Positions 54,959 to 63,905 of a stretch of DNA of 64,000 bases are shown in pieces. The notes under the pieces are model-generated. The model was not told where the DNA came from. It did not search any database and saw only the letters and a list, made by a program, of their open reading frames with translations. The stretch is taken from positions 328,071 to 392,070 of the forward strand of contig NZ_QGGW01000004.1 of assembly GCF_003148775.1 (NCBI RefSeq), given 5' to 3'. Every line of letters begins with the position of its first letter. Position 1 is the stretch's first letter. Origin of the DNA: Roseicyclus mahoneyensis. GTDB lineage: Bacteria > Pseudomonadota > Alphaproteobacteria > Rhodobacterales > Rhodobacteraceae. A program made the position numbers and the translations under genes.

Positions 54959-56152
54959 TCAGGCGGCGGCCAGAACCTCGTCTCGGATGATCGAGGCGAT
55001 CAGGCGCGCGTCAGCCTCCGAAAAGGTCAGCGGCAGGCGCATGTCGAGCAGCCCGGCAAGGATCGCGTCGGTTTTCGGCAGGCGCTGCGGCGGGGCGTAG
55101 CGCCAGCTGTCGTAGCGCGAGGTGAAGGCGACAGGCTCGGGCGCGCCGAACCATTTCAGCTCCACCCCCCGGCGGGCCGTGGCGGCGACCAACGCGCGCA
55201 CCCGCTCGGGCGCCCAGCCGGGCAACAGGACCTGAAAGGACGAGCCGACGATGCTCTCTTGCGGCGGCCGCTCAATGATCCTGAGGCCCGGCAGGTTGCG
55301 CAGCCCGTCTTCCATGGTGCGGTAAAGCGCGTTCCAGCGCGCCACCTGCGCGGGCAGGTCTGCCAGTTGCGGGCGCAGGATCGCGGCGCGAAGATGGTCC
55401 ATCCGGCCCGAGACATTGGGTGTCTCGTACTTGACCTTTTCGAACCTATCCACAGAAGGACCCACAGAGTGTCGGCCAAAAAGCATGTAGGAACCCGACA
55501 ACATGATGGCGCGGGCCATGACGTCGGCATCATCCGACACGATCAGCCCGCCCTCACCGGAATTCATGTGCTTGTAGGTCTGGGTGGAATAGCAGCCGAT
55601 CACCCCGTGCCGCCCCGAAGGCACGCCCTTCCACGCGGCGCCCATGGTATGGGCGCAATCCTCGACCACCTGCAGGTCGTGGTCGCGCGCCACCTCCATC
55701 AGCCGGTCCATGTCGCAGATATGCCCGCGCATGTGGCTGAGCAGCAGGACCTTGGCCCCCGACGTCTGCGCCTTGAGCGCCAGATCATCGATGTCGATGG
55801 TCAGCGCCTCGGTCGTTTCCACGAACACCGGCTCGGCCCCCACGCTGGCAATGGCGCCGGGCACGGGGGCAAGCGTGAAGCCGTTCGACAGCACGCGGTC
55901 GCCATGACCCACGCCCAAGGCGCGCAGCGCGCAGCCCATGGCGTAGCCGCCCGATGCGACAGCAAGCGCGTAGCGCGCCCCGGTATAGGCCGCAAACTCC
56001 CGCTCCAGCGCGGAAACCTCCCCCTCCTCGTCGCCGATCAGGTTGTAGCGGTGCAGCCGACCCGAGCGCAGGACGGCCACCGCCGCCTCGATCGCGGCTT
56101 CGGGGATGGGTTCTTGCTGGGTGAACTTGCCGGTAAAGACGGGTTTTTCCAT
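54959..56152 (-). CDS. DegT/DnrJ/EryC1/StrS-family aminotransferase
   Basis: The 397-residue PLP enzyme has the family start (ITxGKFTQQEPIPEAAI-like), ALAVASGGYAMGCALRAL (PLP phosphate), VVEDCAHTMGAAWKG (Asp/His pair), and STQTYKHMNSGEGGLIV with the conserved PLP Lys. The family makes amino sugars or acts as sugar dehydratases. No nucleotide-sugar operon surrounds it, so its substrate is unclear. Confidence 0.9.
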   Translation of the reverse strand: MEKPVFTGKFTQQEPIPEAAIEAAVAVLRSGRLHRYNLIGDEEGEVSALEREFAAYTGARYALAVASGGYAMGCALRALGVGHGDRVLSNGFTLAPVPGAIASVGAEPVFVETTEALTIDIDDLALKAQTSGAKVLLLSHMRGHICDMDRLMEVARDHDLQVVEDCAHTMGAAWKGVPSGRHGVIGCYSTQTYKHMNSGEGGLIVSDDADVMARAIMLSGSYMLFGRHSVGPSVDRFEKVKYETPNVSGRMDHLRAAILRPQLADLPAQVARWNALYRTMEDGLRNLPGLRIIERPPQESIVGSSFQVLLPGWAPERVRALVAATARRGVELKWFGAPEPVAFTSRYDSWRYAPPQRLPKTDAILAGLLDMRLPLTFSEADARLIASIIRDEVLAAA

Positions 56153-56194
56153 GAGCGCAGAATTGGCGGGCGCGCGGCCTTCGTCAATGCCCCC

Positions 56195-56860
56195 TCACGG
56201 AATCAGCCTGTCGATGATCGCGTCAAGCCCGTCGTAATGGTCGATCAAGGCCTCTGGCTGCAGGTCCGCCACCGCCCGCCCCGTCGGCCCGAAGGTGACG
56301 AGCGCACAGGGCCGCCCGGCGGCACGCGCCGTCTCGCGGTCGGTCAAAGTATCGCCGATCAGGATCGACCGATCCCGCGCGCCGCCGGCCCGCGCCACGG
56401 CCTCGAACAGGGGCGCGGGGTCTGGCTTGCGCACCGGCAGCGTATCGGCCCCCACCAGCGCTGCAAACTCGCCCCGTATGCCAAGGCGTGTCAGCAGAGT
56501 CTCGGCCAGACCCTCGGGCTTGTTGGTGCAGATGCCGACCGCTACCCCATTGTCTTTTAAGCGAAACACTGCCTCCATCGCGCCGGGATAGAGCCGGGTG
56601 TGATGGTCGATCGCCTCGCCATAGGCGGCCAGCAGCAGCGGGTAGCCGGTTTCGACCAGCGCCTCGCCCTGCCCCACGCCCAAGCGGTCGACCGCCAGCC
56701 GCAACATCGCCCGCCCCCCGCGCAAGGCCGTGCCGTCGTCTTGCCCGATCACCAGTTGCGGCGGATGGCCCATCGCCCCCAACGCTTCATTGCAAGCTGC
56801 GATCAGGTCGCCCGCCGTATCGGCCAGCGTTCCGTCAAGGTCGAAGATCACGCAGCGCAT
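56195..56860 (-). CDS. gph: Phosphoglycolate phosphatase-like HAD hydrolase
   Basis: The 222-residue HAD phosphatase has motif I VIFDLDGTLADTAGD, motif II VGICTNKPEG, motif III Lys in VRKPDPAPLF, and motif IV SILIGDTLTDRETARAAG. Length and the CTNKP block are typical of Gph, which detoxifies 2-phosphoglycolate. Of two adjacent ATGs (56866 and 56860) the second has AAAGG at the right distance. It is divergent from glmU. Confidence 0.88.
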   Translation of the reverse strand: MRCVIFDLDGTLADTAGDLIAACNEALGAMGHPPQLVIGQDDGTALRGGRAMLRLAVDRLGVGQGEALVETGYPLLLAAYGEAIDHHTRLYPGAMEAVFRLKDNGVAVGICTNKPEGLAETLLTRLGIRGEFAALVGADTLPVRKPDPAPLFEAVARAGGARDRSILIGDTLTDRETARAAGRPCALVTFGPTGRAVADLQPEALIDHYDGLDAIIDRLIP

Positions 56861-56998
56861 CGGCATCCTTTCGGTGGGATTTCGGCGGGTTTTCGCGCCC
56901 GCTTGTAACAGGGTGTCGGGCAAAGTGAAGCAGCCCACGCTTGCGCCAAGGCCCACCTGCGGTAAAACACGCTCAACCAAAAGAAAGCAGGCGCTCCC

Positions 56999-58366
56999 AT
57001 GTCCGAAACTGCCAGCCCCCGGCCCGTCGCCCTTATCGTGCTTGCCGCGGGGCAAGGCACGCGGATGAACTCAGACCTGCCCAAGCCACTGCACAAGCTG
57101 GGCGGCATGCCGCTGATCGCCCATGCGCTGTTTGCAGGCGCGGCGCTGGAGCCGGCGCGCATCGTGGTGATCACCGGCCACGGCGCGGCGGCGGTCGAGG
57201 CGGCGGTCGACGACTTGATGCCATTTGCCATTTGCGTGCGGCAGGACCCACAGCTTGGCACCGGACATGCGGTGTTGCAGGCGGCGGGTGCGCTGGCGGG
57301 CTTTGAGGGCGATGTGCTTGTGATGTATGCCGATACGCCCTTTGTCCGGGCGGAAACGCTTGCCGCGATGCAGGCGGCGCGCACCACCCATGACATCGTC
57401 GTGCTTGGGTTCGACACCGCCGATCCGGACCGCTATGGGCGGCTGATCCTGAACGGCGACAGTCTGGAGCGGATCGTGGAAGCCAAGGACGCCACGTCCG
57501 AGGAACTGGCCGTCACCACCTGCAATTCCGGCTTGCTGGCCGCCGATGCACAGGTGTTGATGCGGCTGCTTGCCCGCGTCACCAACGACAACGCCGCAGG
57601 CGAGTATTACCTGACGGACCTGCCCGGCCTTGCCACGGCCGAGGGGCTGAGCGCCACAGCGATCCTTTGCCCCGAGAGGGAAACGCTGGGCATCAATTCC
57701 CGCGCCGAACTCGCCGCCGCCGAGACCGCCTTTCAATCCGCCCGCCGCGCCGAGATGATCGAGACGGGCGTTGCCATGCAGGCCCCCGACACGGTCATCT
57801 TCGCGCTGGACACCTGGGTCGGCCGCGATGCCGAGGTGGACCCTCATGTCGTTTTCGGCCCCGGCGTCACGGTGGAATCAGGTGCCCATATCCGCGCCTT
57901 TTCCCATCTCGAAGGCTGCCATGTCAGCGCGGGCGCGGTCATCGGGCCCTATGCCCGCCTGCGCCCTGGCGCCGAGATCGGGAACGATGCCCGCATCGGC
58001 AATTTCGTCGAGGTCAAGGAAGCGCTGATCGGCGAAGGCGCCAAGGTAAATCACCTCAGCTACATCGGCGATGCCGAGATCGGCGAGGGCACCAATGTCG
58101 GCGCGGGCACGATCACCTGCAACTATGACGGGGTGATGAAGCACCGCACGACAATCGGTCGGCACGCCTTCATCGGATCTGACACGATGCTGGTGGCCCC
58201 CGTCACGGTGGGCGACCGCGCGATGACGGCCAGCGGGTCGGTCATCACCGAAAACGTCCCCGACGGCGCGCTGGCGCTGGGCCGGGCGAAACAGGTCAAC
58301 AAGCCGGGTCTGGCAGTCCGGCTGATGGAGCGGTTGCGCGCCATCAAAGTATCACGGAAAGGGTAG
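56999..58366 (+). CDS. glmU: Bifunctional GlmU: GlcN-1-P acetyltransferase and UDP-GlcNAc pyrophosphorylase
   Basis: The 455-residue enzyme has an N-terminal nucleotidyltransferase (VLAAGQGTRMNSDLPKPLHK, DVLVMYADTPFV) and a C-terminal left-handed beta-helix of hexapeptide repeats (VGRDAEVDPHVVFGPGVTVE, GTNVGAGTITCNYDGVMKH). It makes UDP-GlcNAc for peptidoglycan and LPS. It leads a tight operon; glmS begins 4 nt after its stop. Confidence 0.97.
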   Translation: MSETASPRPVALIVLAAGQGTRMNSDLPKPLHKLGGMPLIAHALFAGAALEPARIVVITGHGAAAVEAAVDDLMPFAICVRQDPQLGTGHAVLQAAGALAGFEGDVLVMYADTPFVRAETLAAMQAARTTHDIVVLGFDTADPDRYGRLILNGDSLERIVEAKDATSEELAVTTCNSGLLAADAQVLMRLLARVTNDNAAGEYYLTDLPGLATAEGLSATAILCPERETLGINSRAELAAAETAFQSARRAEMIETGVAMQAPDTVIFALDTWVGRDAEVDPHVVFGPGVTVESGAHIRAFSHLEGCHVSAGAVIGPYARLRPGAEIGNDARIGNFVEVKEALIGEGAKVNHLSYIGDAEIGEGTNVGAGTITCNYDGVMKHRTTIGRHAFIGSDTMLVAPVTVGDRAMTASGSVITENVPDGALALGRAKQVNKPGLAVRLMERLRAIKVSRKG

Positions 58367-58370
58367 GCCC

Positions 58371-60179
58371 ATGTGCGGGATCGTCGGAATTCTAGGCACC
58401 CACGAGGTCGCCCCCCTGATCCTCGAGGCGCTGAAACGGCTGGAATACCGCGGCTATGACAGTGCGGGCATCGCCACACTGCAAGACGGCCACCTCGACC
58501 GCCGCCGCGCCGTGGGCAAGCTGATCAACCTGTCCGACCGGCTGGTGCATGAGCCCCTGCCCGGCAAGGCCGGCATCGGCCACACCCGCTGGGCCACACA
58601 TGGCGCGCCCACCGAGGCCAACGCCCATCCCCATCAGACAGGCCCGGTCGCGGTGGTCCATAACGGCATCATCGAGAATTACCGCGGTCTGCGCGCGGAA
58701 CTGTCAGGCTCGAATTTCGAAAGCGAGACCGACACCGAAACTGTCGCCCATCTCTGCGCGCGCTTCATGGCGCAAGGCATGGACCCGCGCGCGGCCGCCG
58801 TGGCCACCATCGCGCGGCTCGAAGGGGCCTTTGCGCTGTGTTTTTTGTTTCACGGCGAGGAGGATCTGATCATCGCGGCCCGCAAGGGATCGCCCTTGGC
58901 CATCGGCCATGGCGAGGGCGAGATGTTCGTGGGCTCTGACGCCATCGCGCTTGCGCCCATGACCGAAAAGATCACCTATCTCGACGAGGGCGATTACGCC
59001 TTCGTCACCCGCGCAGGCGCCGAGGTTTTCGCCGCCGATGGCACAGCCGTCACCCGCCCGCTTGCCCGGATCGAACGCGGCGCGGCCGTGATCGACAAGG
59101 CCGGCTACAAGCATTTCATGGCCAAGGAAATCCACGAACAACCCGTGGTCTTTGCCGAGGCGATGGCCCGCTACGCGCCCGGCAACCTGCCGGTGTTCCC
59201 CGAGGCGCTCGATTTCACCCGTTTCGACCGGGTCGTGCTGGTAGCCTGCGGCACCGGCTATTATTCCTGCCTGACGGCGAAATACTGGTTCGAACAGGTC
59301 GCGGGCCTGCCCTGCGAGGTCGATGTCGCCTCCGAATTCCGCTACCGCGAACCGCCGGTGGCACCGCGCACGCTGGCCTTGTTCGTCAGCCAATCGGGCG
59401 AGACCGCTGATACACTGGCGGCCCTGCGCTACATGCGCGGCCGCGCCGATCTGGTGGCGAGCCTTGTGAACGTGGGCACCTCGTCGATCGCACGCGAAAG
59501 CGATGTGGCGCTGGCGATCCTTGCGGGGATCGAGGTCTCGGTCGCCTCGACCAAGGCCTATGTGAATCAGCTGGGCGTTCTGGCGATGCTGGCGCTGCAT
59601 GCGAGCCACCAGCGCGGCGCAATGACCGCCCCGCAGATCGCCGCCGAACTGGACGCGCTGCGCCATGTCCCCGACCAGATGCGGCAGGTGCTGGCACTGG
59701 AACCCGAGATCGCGCGGATCGCCCGCGGTCTGGCCGAAGCGAAATCCGCCCTCTTTCTGGGCCGCGGCGTGATGTACGCGACGGCCCTCGAGGCGGCGCT
59801 GAAGCTCAAGGAACTCAGCTACATCCACGCCGAGGCCTATGCCTCGGGCGAGCTGAAACACGGCCCCATCGCGCTGATCGACCGCAGCCTGCCGGTGCTG
59901 GTGATCGCGCCTCATGACGGGCTCTTCGACAAGACCGTGTCGAACATGCAAGAAGTCATGGCGCGCGGCGGCCCGGTCACGCTGATCACCGATAGCGCAG
60001 GGGCCGCCATTGCGTCAGAAGGCACGCGCGCCGTGCTGGTCCTGCCGCTGGCCAGCCGCCTGACCGCGCCTATGCTCTATGCCATCCCCGCGCAGCTTCT
60101 GGCCTATCACACCGCCATCGCCAAGGGCACGGATGTGGACCAGCCCCGCAACCTCGCCAAATCGGTGACGGTAGAGTGA
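58371..60179 (+). CDS. glmS: Glucosamine-fructose-6-phosphate aminotransferase
   Basis: The 602-residue enzyme forms glucosamine-6-phosphate from fructose-6-P and Gln. The catalytic Cys2 is at MCGIVGILGT, the glutaminase domain has GHTRWATHGAPTEANAHPH, and two SIS domains follow (VACGTGYYSCLTAKYW, FVSQSGETADTLAAL), ending AKSVTVE. No glmS ribozyme is expected in this lineage, and I see none in the 4-nt gap from glmU. The GNAT gene starts within its stop codon. Confidence 0.98.
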   Translation: MCGIVGILGTHEVAPLILEALKRLEYRGYDSAGIATLQDGHLDRRRAVGKLINLSDRLVHEPLPGKAGIGHTRWATHGAPTEANAHPHQTGPVAVVHNGIIENYRGLRAELSGSNFESETDTETVAHLCARFMAQGMDPRAAAVATIARLEGAFALCFLFHGEEDLIIAARKGSPLAIGHGEGEMFVGSDAIALAPMTEKITYLDEGDYAFVTRAGAEVFAADGTAVTRPLARIERGAAVIDKAGYKHFMAKEIHEQPVVFAEAMARYAPGNLPVFPEALDFTRFDRVVLVACGTGYYSCLTAKYWFEQVAGLPCEVDVASEFRYREPPVAPRTLALFVSQSGETADTLAALRYMRGRADLVASLVNVGTSSIARESDVALAILAGIEVSVASTKAYVNQLGVLAMLALHASHQRGAMTAPQIAAELDALRHVPDQMRQVLALEPEIARIARGLAEAKSALFLGRGVMYATALEAALKLKELSYIHAEAYASGELKHGPIALIDRSLPVLVIAPHDGLFDKTVSNMQEVMARGGPVTLITDSAGAAIASEGTRAVLVLPLASRLTAPMLYAIPAQLLAYHTAIAKGTDVDQPRNLAKSVTVE

Positions 60180-60772
60180 CCCGGCTAGGGCCACCGGACC
60201 TGACGCTTGCGGGCCGCCATGTGCGGCTTTTGCCCCTCGAACAGGCCCATGGAGCCGCGCTGGCCGAACATGTGGCGGCGGGCCGCCTGCATGAGCTGTG
60301 GTACACGTTCGTGCCCCCGCCCGAGGGCATGGCGGCCGAAATCGACCGCCGCCTTGGCCTGCGTGACCGGGGCGAGTTGATCCCCTTCACCGTGCTGGAC
60401 GCCAACAGCCAGCCAGTCGGGATGACAACCTACATGCACATCGACCACGCAACCCCCCGTGTCGAAATCGGCTCTACATGGCTTGCCGCCTCGGTCCAGC
60501 GCGGCCCTCTGAACACCGAGGCCAAGCGCCTGATGCTCGGCCACGCCTTCGAGGTCTGGGGCTGCCTTGCGGTGGAATTCCGCACCCACCGCCTCAATCA
60601 GCAATCGCGCCGCGCCATCGAACGGCTGGGCGCGCAACTCGACGGCATCTTGCGCGCCCATCTGCGCATGCCCAACGGCTCGATCCGCGACACGGCGGTC
60701 TATTCGATCACCGCGACCGATTGGCCCACCGTGCGCACCCATCTCGACTGGCAAATCGAGCGGCCGCGATGA
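60176..60772 (+). CDS. GNAT-family N-acetyltransferase
   Basis: The 198-residue protein begins at GTG 60176, overlapping the glmS TGA (GTGA). It has GNAT features like RimJ/YdaF (LTLAGRHVRLLPLEQAHGAAL, VEIGSTWLAASVQRGPLNTE, AVEFRTHRLNQQSRRAIERL). The acetyl-CoA loop is less exact than usual (RGPLNTEAKRLML). It is translationally coupled to glmS. Whether it acts on a sugar amine or a protein is unknown. Confidence 0.85.
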   Translation: MTRLGPPDLTLAGRHVRLLPLEQAHGAALAEHVAAGRLHELWYTFVPPPEGMAAEIDRRLGLRDRGELIPFTVLDANSQPVGMTTYMHIDHATPRVEIGSTWLAASVQRGPLNTEAKRLMLGHAFEVWGCLAVEFRTHRLNQQSRRAIERLGAQLDGILRAHLRMPNGSIRDTAVYSITATDWPTVRTHLDWQIERPR

Positions 60773-61452
60773 GAGCCGAGGACGCAATCGCCACCCTCCG
60801 CGCCCAGGCCGACCCGACCCGCGCCGCCGAAATGCGCGCCTATCACAAGCAGACGCGCGAGGTTCTGGGCCTGTCCAACGCCCTGACCGGAGAACTGGCG
60901 GAAATCTGGCGGAAATCCCTCGACCAGCCGAGCCTCGTCTTGCTTGCCAAAGGCCTCTGGGCCAGCGACATCTTCGAGGCGCGGATCTGCGCCGGAAAGC
61001 TGTTCGTGCAGGCCCGCCTCCGCCCCGAGGATACGGCCGCCTGGGCCTGCATCGCAGGGCTGGTGCCCGATTTCGACAGCTGGGCCATCGCCGATGCCGT
61101 GGCCATGGGCGGGCAAAAGCGCCTGCAACAAGACCCCGCCCGCCTGACCGAGGTCGAAGGCTGGATCGCCGCACCCCACATGTGGACCCGCCGCGCCGCG
61201 CTGGTCTTCACCCTGCCCTTCACCAAGTCCCGCCACCCCAGCGCGACCGAGGCCGATGCGCGCACCCGCGTCCTAGGCTGGTGCGAAACCCTGGCGCCCG
61301 ACCGCGACTGGTTCATCCAGAAGGCGATCGCATGGTGGCTGCGCGAGCTGTCCAAACGCGACCCGGACCGCGTCACGGGCTGGCTTGCCACCCATGGCGC
61401 CACGCTCAAACCCTTCGCCCTCAAGGAAGCGTCGAAACACCTCGACCGTTAA
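60769..61452 (+). CDS. AlkD-like DNA alkylation repair protein
   Basis: The 227-residue alpha-helical protein has the ALK/HEAT repeat pattern of AlkD (HKQTREVLGLSNALTGELAE, LWASDIFEARICAGKLFVQ, SWAIADAVAMGGQKRL, WTRRAALVFTLPFTK, FIQKAIAWWLRELSKRDPD). Family members excise bulky or positively charged N3/N7-alkylpurines. Its ATG overlaps the GNAT stop (ATGA). It has no LexA box of its own and shares the glmU-glmS transcript by position. Confidence 0.85.
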   Translation: MRAEDAIATLRAQADPTRAAEMRAYHKQTREVLGLSNALTGELAEIWRKSLDQPSLVLLAKGLWASDIFEARICAGKLFVQARLRPEDTAAWACIAGLVPDFDSWAIADAVAMGGQKRLQQDPARLTEVEGWIAAPHMWTRRAALVFTLPFTKSRHPSATEADARTRVLGWCETLAPDRDWFIQKAIAWWLRELSKRDPDRVTGWLATHGATLKPFALKEASKHLDR

Positions 61453-61482
61453 GCCCATGTAAAGGGTAACGCGCACGCCCTG

Positions 61483-61542
61483 CTTCTCTGTTTCAAAAAT
61501 ATCCCGGGGGGGGGCGCCGCAGGCGACGGGGGCGGAGCCCCC
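61483..61542 (-). repeat. Two-hairpin 3' element, copy R4
   Basis: Reading the minus strand, 29 nt after the dehydratase stop, hairpin 1 is GGGGGC-TCC-GCCCCC (61528-61542), then hairpin 2 GTCGCC-TGC-GGCGCC (one mismatch), then a C run with GGGATATTT and GAAACAGAGAAGC. It matches R1 and R3 in order, spacing and orientation. It also lies in the convergent gap to the AlkD gene. Confidence 0.75.
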
Positions 61543-61571
61543 TGATCAAGAACCTCGGGCAGAGCCCCGAG

Positions 61572-62543
61572 CTAAACCGCCGGAACGCCGCCCGACATCA
61601 CGGTCAAGAACCAGTCGGTGTCGATATTGCCGCCGCACAAGATCACGCCGACTTTCCTTCCCATCATCTTGTCCCGCTCCTGCAGCAGCGCGGCCAGTGG
61701 CGCCGCCCCTGCACCCTCAGCGAGGTTGTGGATGTCGCGGTAATAGATGCGGATCGCCTCGGCCACTTCTGCGTCGCTGACCGTCACGATACGCGCCGCA
61801 CCTGTCCGGTAGATGTCGAGCGCCGCCTGAACCGGCACCCGCACCGCCATACCGTCGGCAAAGGTGCGGGCGCTGTCGGTCTCGACCAGACGCCCGGCCT
61901 CGGCCGACAGCTTGGCGGTGGGGGCGTTCTCGCTCACCACGCCGACCACCTCGGTCTTCAGCCCCAGCGCGTCGCGAGCGAGGATCGTGCCGCAGATGCC
62001 CGAGCCGCAGCCGATCGGCACATAGACCGTGTCGAGATCGGGCACGGCGGTGAACAGCTCCAGCCCGTAGGTCGCCACGCCGCGCACCAACTCCGTGTGG
62101 AAGGGCGGCACGATCACCAGCCCCTCGGCCTCGGCCACGCGGTAGGCTTCCTCGCGCGCGGCGTCGAAATCATCGCCATGCTCGATCACCTCGGCCCCAA
62201 AGGCCCGCATGGCGGCATTCTTTTCCACCGAATTGCCGCAGGGCACATAGACCTTGGCGATCAGCCCGGCGGCCACCGCCTGCCGCGCCTGCCCCTGCCC
62301 ATGATTGCCGCGCGTCGCGGTGCAGATGCCGCGGGCGTCCGGGTAGGTGCGCTTGACCCAGTCGATGAAGGTGATTGCGCCGCGCAGCTTGAAGGCGCCC
62401 GTCGCTGTGTGGTTCTCGTGCTTGACCCAGACTTCCGCCCCCGTGCGGGCAGCCAGTTGCGGCCAGGCGTATTGGGGCGTGGGCGCCATGTGGCGGGTGA
62501 CCAGCGCATGGGCGGCGTGCAACTCATCGAGGGTAAAACGCAT
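61572..62543 (-). CDS. Threonine/serine dehydratase-like PLP enzyme
   Basis: The 323-residue fold-type II PLP enzyme has Lys52 in HTATGAFKLRGAITF, the ATRGNHGQGQARQA loop, and the Gly-rich phosphate loop IGCGSGICGTILARDAL. It lacks the C-terminal ACT regulatory domain of biosynthetic threonine deaminase, so it is a catabolic or serine/threonine dehydratase-type member (3-hydroxyaspartate dehydratase is an alternative). The start at 62543 is supported by AGGAGG 7 nt away. Confidence 0.87.
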   Translation of the reverse strand: MRFTLDELHAAHALVTRHMAPTPQYAWPQLAARTGAEVWVKHENHTATGAFKLRGAITFIDWVKRTYPDARGICTATRGNHGQGQARQAVAAGLIAKVYVPCGNSVEKNAAMRAFGAEVIEHGDDFDAAREEAYRVAEAEGLVIVPPFHTELVRGVATYGLELFTAVPDLDTVYVPIGCGSGICGTILARDALGLKTEVVGVVSENAPTAKLSAEAGRLVETDSARTFADGMAVRVPVQAALDIYRTGAARIVTVSDAEVAEAIRIYYRDIHNLAEGAGAAPLAALLQERDKMMGRKVGVILCGGNIDTDWFLTVMSGGVPAV

Positions 62544-62642
62544 GGGGTCCTCCTGTCGGGCGGCAGCGTGGCGCGCGCCGGTCCGGCTTGCAATCCCCCA
62601 GTCGGCCGCTACCCCTGTGGCGAGCAACAGGAGGATAAGCGG

Positions 62643-63287
62643 ATGCATGTTCTGATCACTGGCGCGAACCGGGGCATCGGCGCGGGGCTGGCCAAGGCGT
62701 ATCGGGCCGAGGGCGCGGAGGTGACCGTGACGGCACGGGACGCGCCGGGGCTGGTGCGGCTCGACGTGACCGACCCGATGTCGGTGCGGGTTCTGGCCGA
62801 CAAGCTGGGTGACCGGGCGCTCGATCTGCTGATCTGCAACGCGGGCGTCTATCTCGACAAGGGGCACAGCCTCGACGACGGCTTCGCGCCCGAGCTCTGG
62901 GCCAGCACTTTCGCGGTCAATGTCACCGGTGTGTTTCTGACGGTGCAGGCGCTCCTGCCCAACCTTGCGCGGGCCAAGGCTCCGAAAATCGCGATCATCG
63001 CCAGCCAGATGGGGTCTTCGACCCGCAATACCGGCGGCAGCTACATCTACCGCGCCTCCAAGGCGGCCGCGATCAATCTGGGCCGCAACCTCGCCACCGA
63101 CCTGAAGCCGCGCGGCATCGCGGTGGGCATCTACCATCCCGGCTGGGTGCGGACAGACATGGGTGGCGACGGAGCCGAGATCGGGACGGAGGCGTCGGTG
63201 TCGGGGCTGGTCGCGCGCATCGCCGTGCTCGATCCGAACAGCACGGGCGCCTTCGAGACCTGGGACGGACGGGCGCACGCCTTCTGA
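62643..63287 (+). CDS. Short-chain dehydrogenase/reductase
   Basis: The 214-residue SDR has TGANRGIGAGLAKAY (cofactor loop), the NAG block in LLICNAGVYL, catalytic Ser in IIASQMGSS and YxxxK in YIYRASKAAA. Start ATG 62643 is preceded by AGGAGG. It is a compact SDR of the sepiapterin-reductase-like type (CsgA-like). The gene is divergent from the dehydratase; the substrate is unknown. Confidence 0.88.
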   Translation: MHVLITGANRGIGAGLAKAYRAEGAEVTVTARDAPGLVRLDVTDPMSVRVLADKLGDRALDLLICNAGVYLDKGHSLDDGFAPELWASTFAVNVTGVFLTVQALLPNLARAKAPKIAIIASQMGSSTRNTGGSYIYRASKAAAINLGRNLATDLKPRGIAVGIYHPGWVRTDMGGDGAEIGTEASVSGLVARIAVLDPNSTGAFETWDGRAHAF

Positions 63288-63306
63288 GCCCATTGTTAAA
63301 CCGTCG

Positions 63307-63905
63307 TCACGCCGAAAATAGAAGATCAAAATGACGGTCTATGGCGTCTTCGACGGCTGGAACCGTCAAAAGATCCTTGTGAAGAAAAATCACATTAAAC
63401 TGCCATTTTGAACGCTGTATGTCACGCATAACTGGTTGAAGGCCGAATTCGGCCAAAATAGGCACAAGTTCAGAGAAAATATGCTGGCCCGCCCACCTAC
63501 GCTGCGCTTCGACTTCAAGATATGCGATCTTGCAAGACCTAAAGAAAGTTTGCCCGCCAGCAATCACCTCAAAGGCAGCACCCTCAACATCTATCCACAC
63601 CGCACTACTAGCGGCGTTGTTGTTGAATTTCTGGTCCAATGTGAGTGCATTTACCTCGTACTCAACGAATTTCTGCGCCCCGAACTCTCGCGTGCTGCTC
63701 ATCACTCGAATTTCATGACCATCTTCGCGGATCGGAACCTTGAATGTCGCTTTTCCATCGCGGTCGAGTATTGCGTAATTCTCATAAACCACACCCGCTT
63801 TTTGCGCTTGCGCGACGTGTTGTTCGAACACTTTTGGATGCGCTTCGAAAGCATGCACTGCTGTCGAGGGTAGGGATCTTTTAACCTCTGCGGAAAATGA
63901 CGCCT
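63307..63905 (-). pseudogene. FkbM-family methyltransferase, 5' part removed by an insertion sequence
   Basis: The frame encodes the C-terminal part of an FkbM methyltransferase: STAVHAFEAHPKVFEQH, VVYENYAILDRDGKATF, and the signature IDVEGAAFEVIAGG. It stays open through 63909 and ends at TAG within the IS sequence, so the missing N-terminus (SAM-binding loop) was upstream, where the element now lies. A GTG at 63858 could give a 183-residue fragment, but it would lack the core SAM-binding part. The region is visibly lower in GC than the rest of the window, suggesting transfer. Confidence 0.8.

Noticed and set aside
55446..55454. CTATCCACA, a DnaA-like box
   Set aside because: It lies inside the aminotransferase coding sequence as a single imperfect copy, so it is likely chance.
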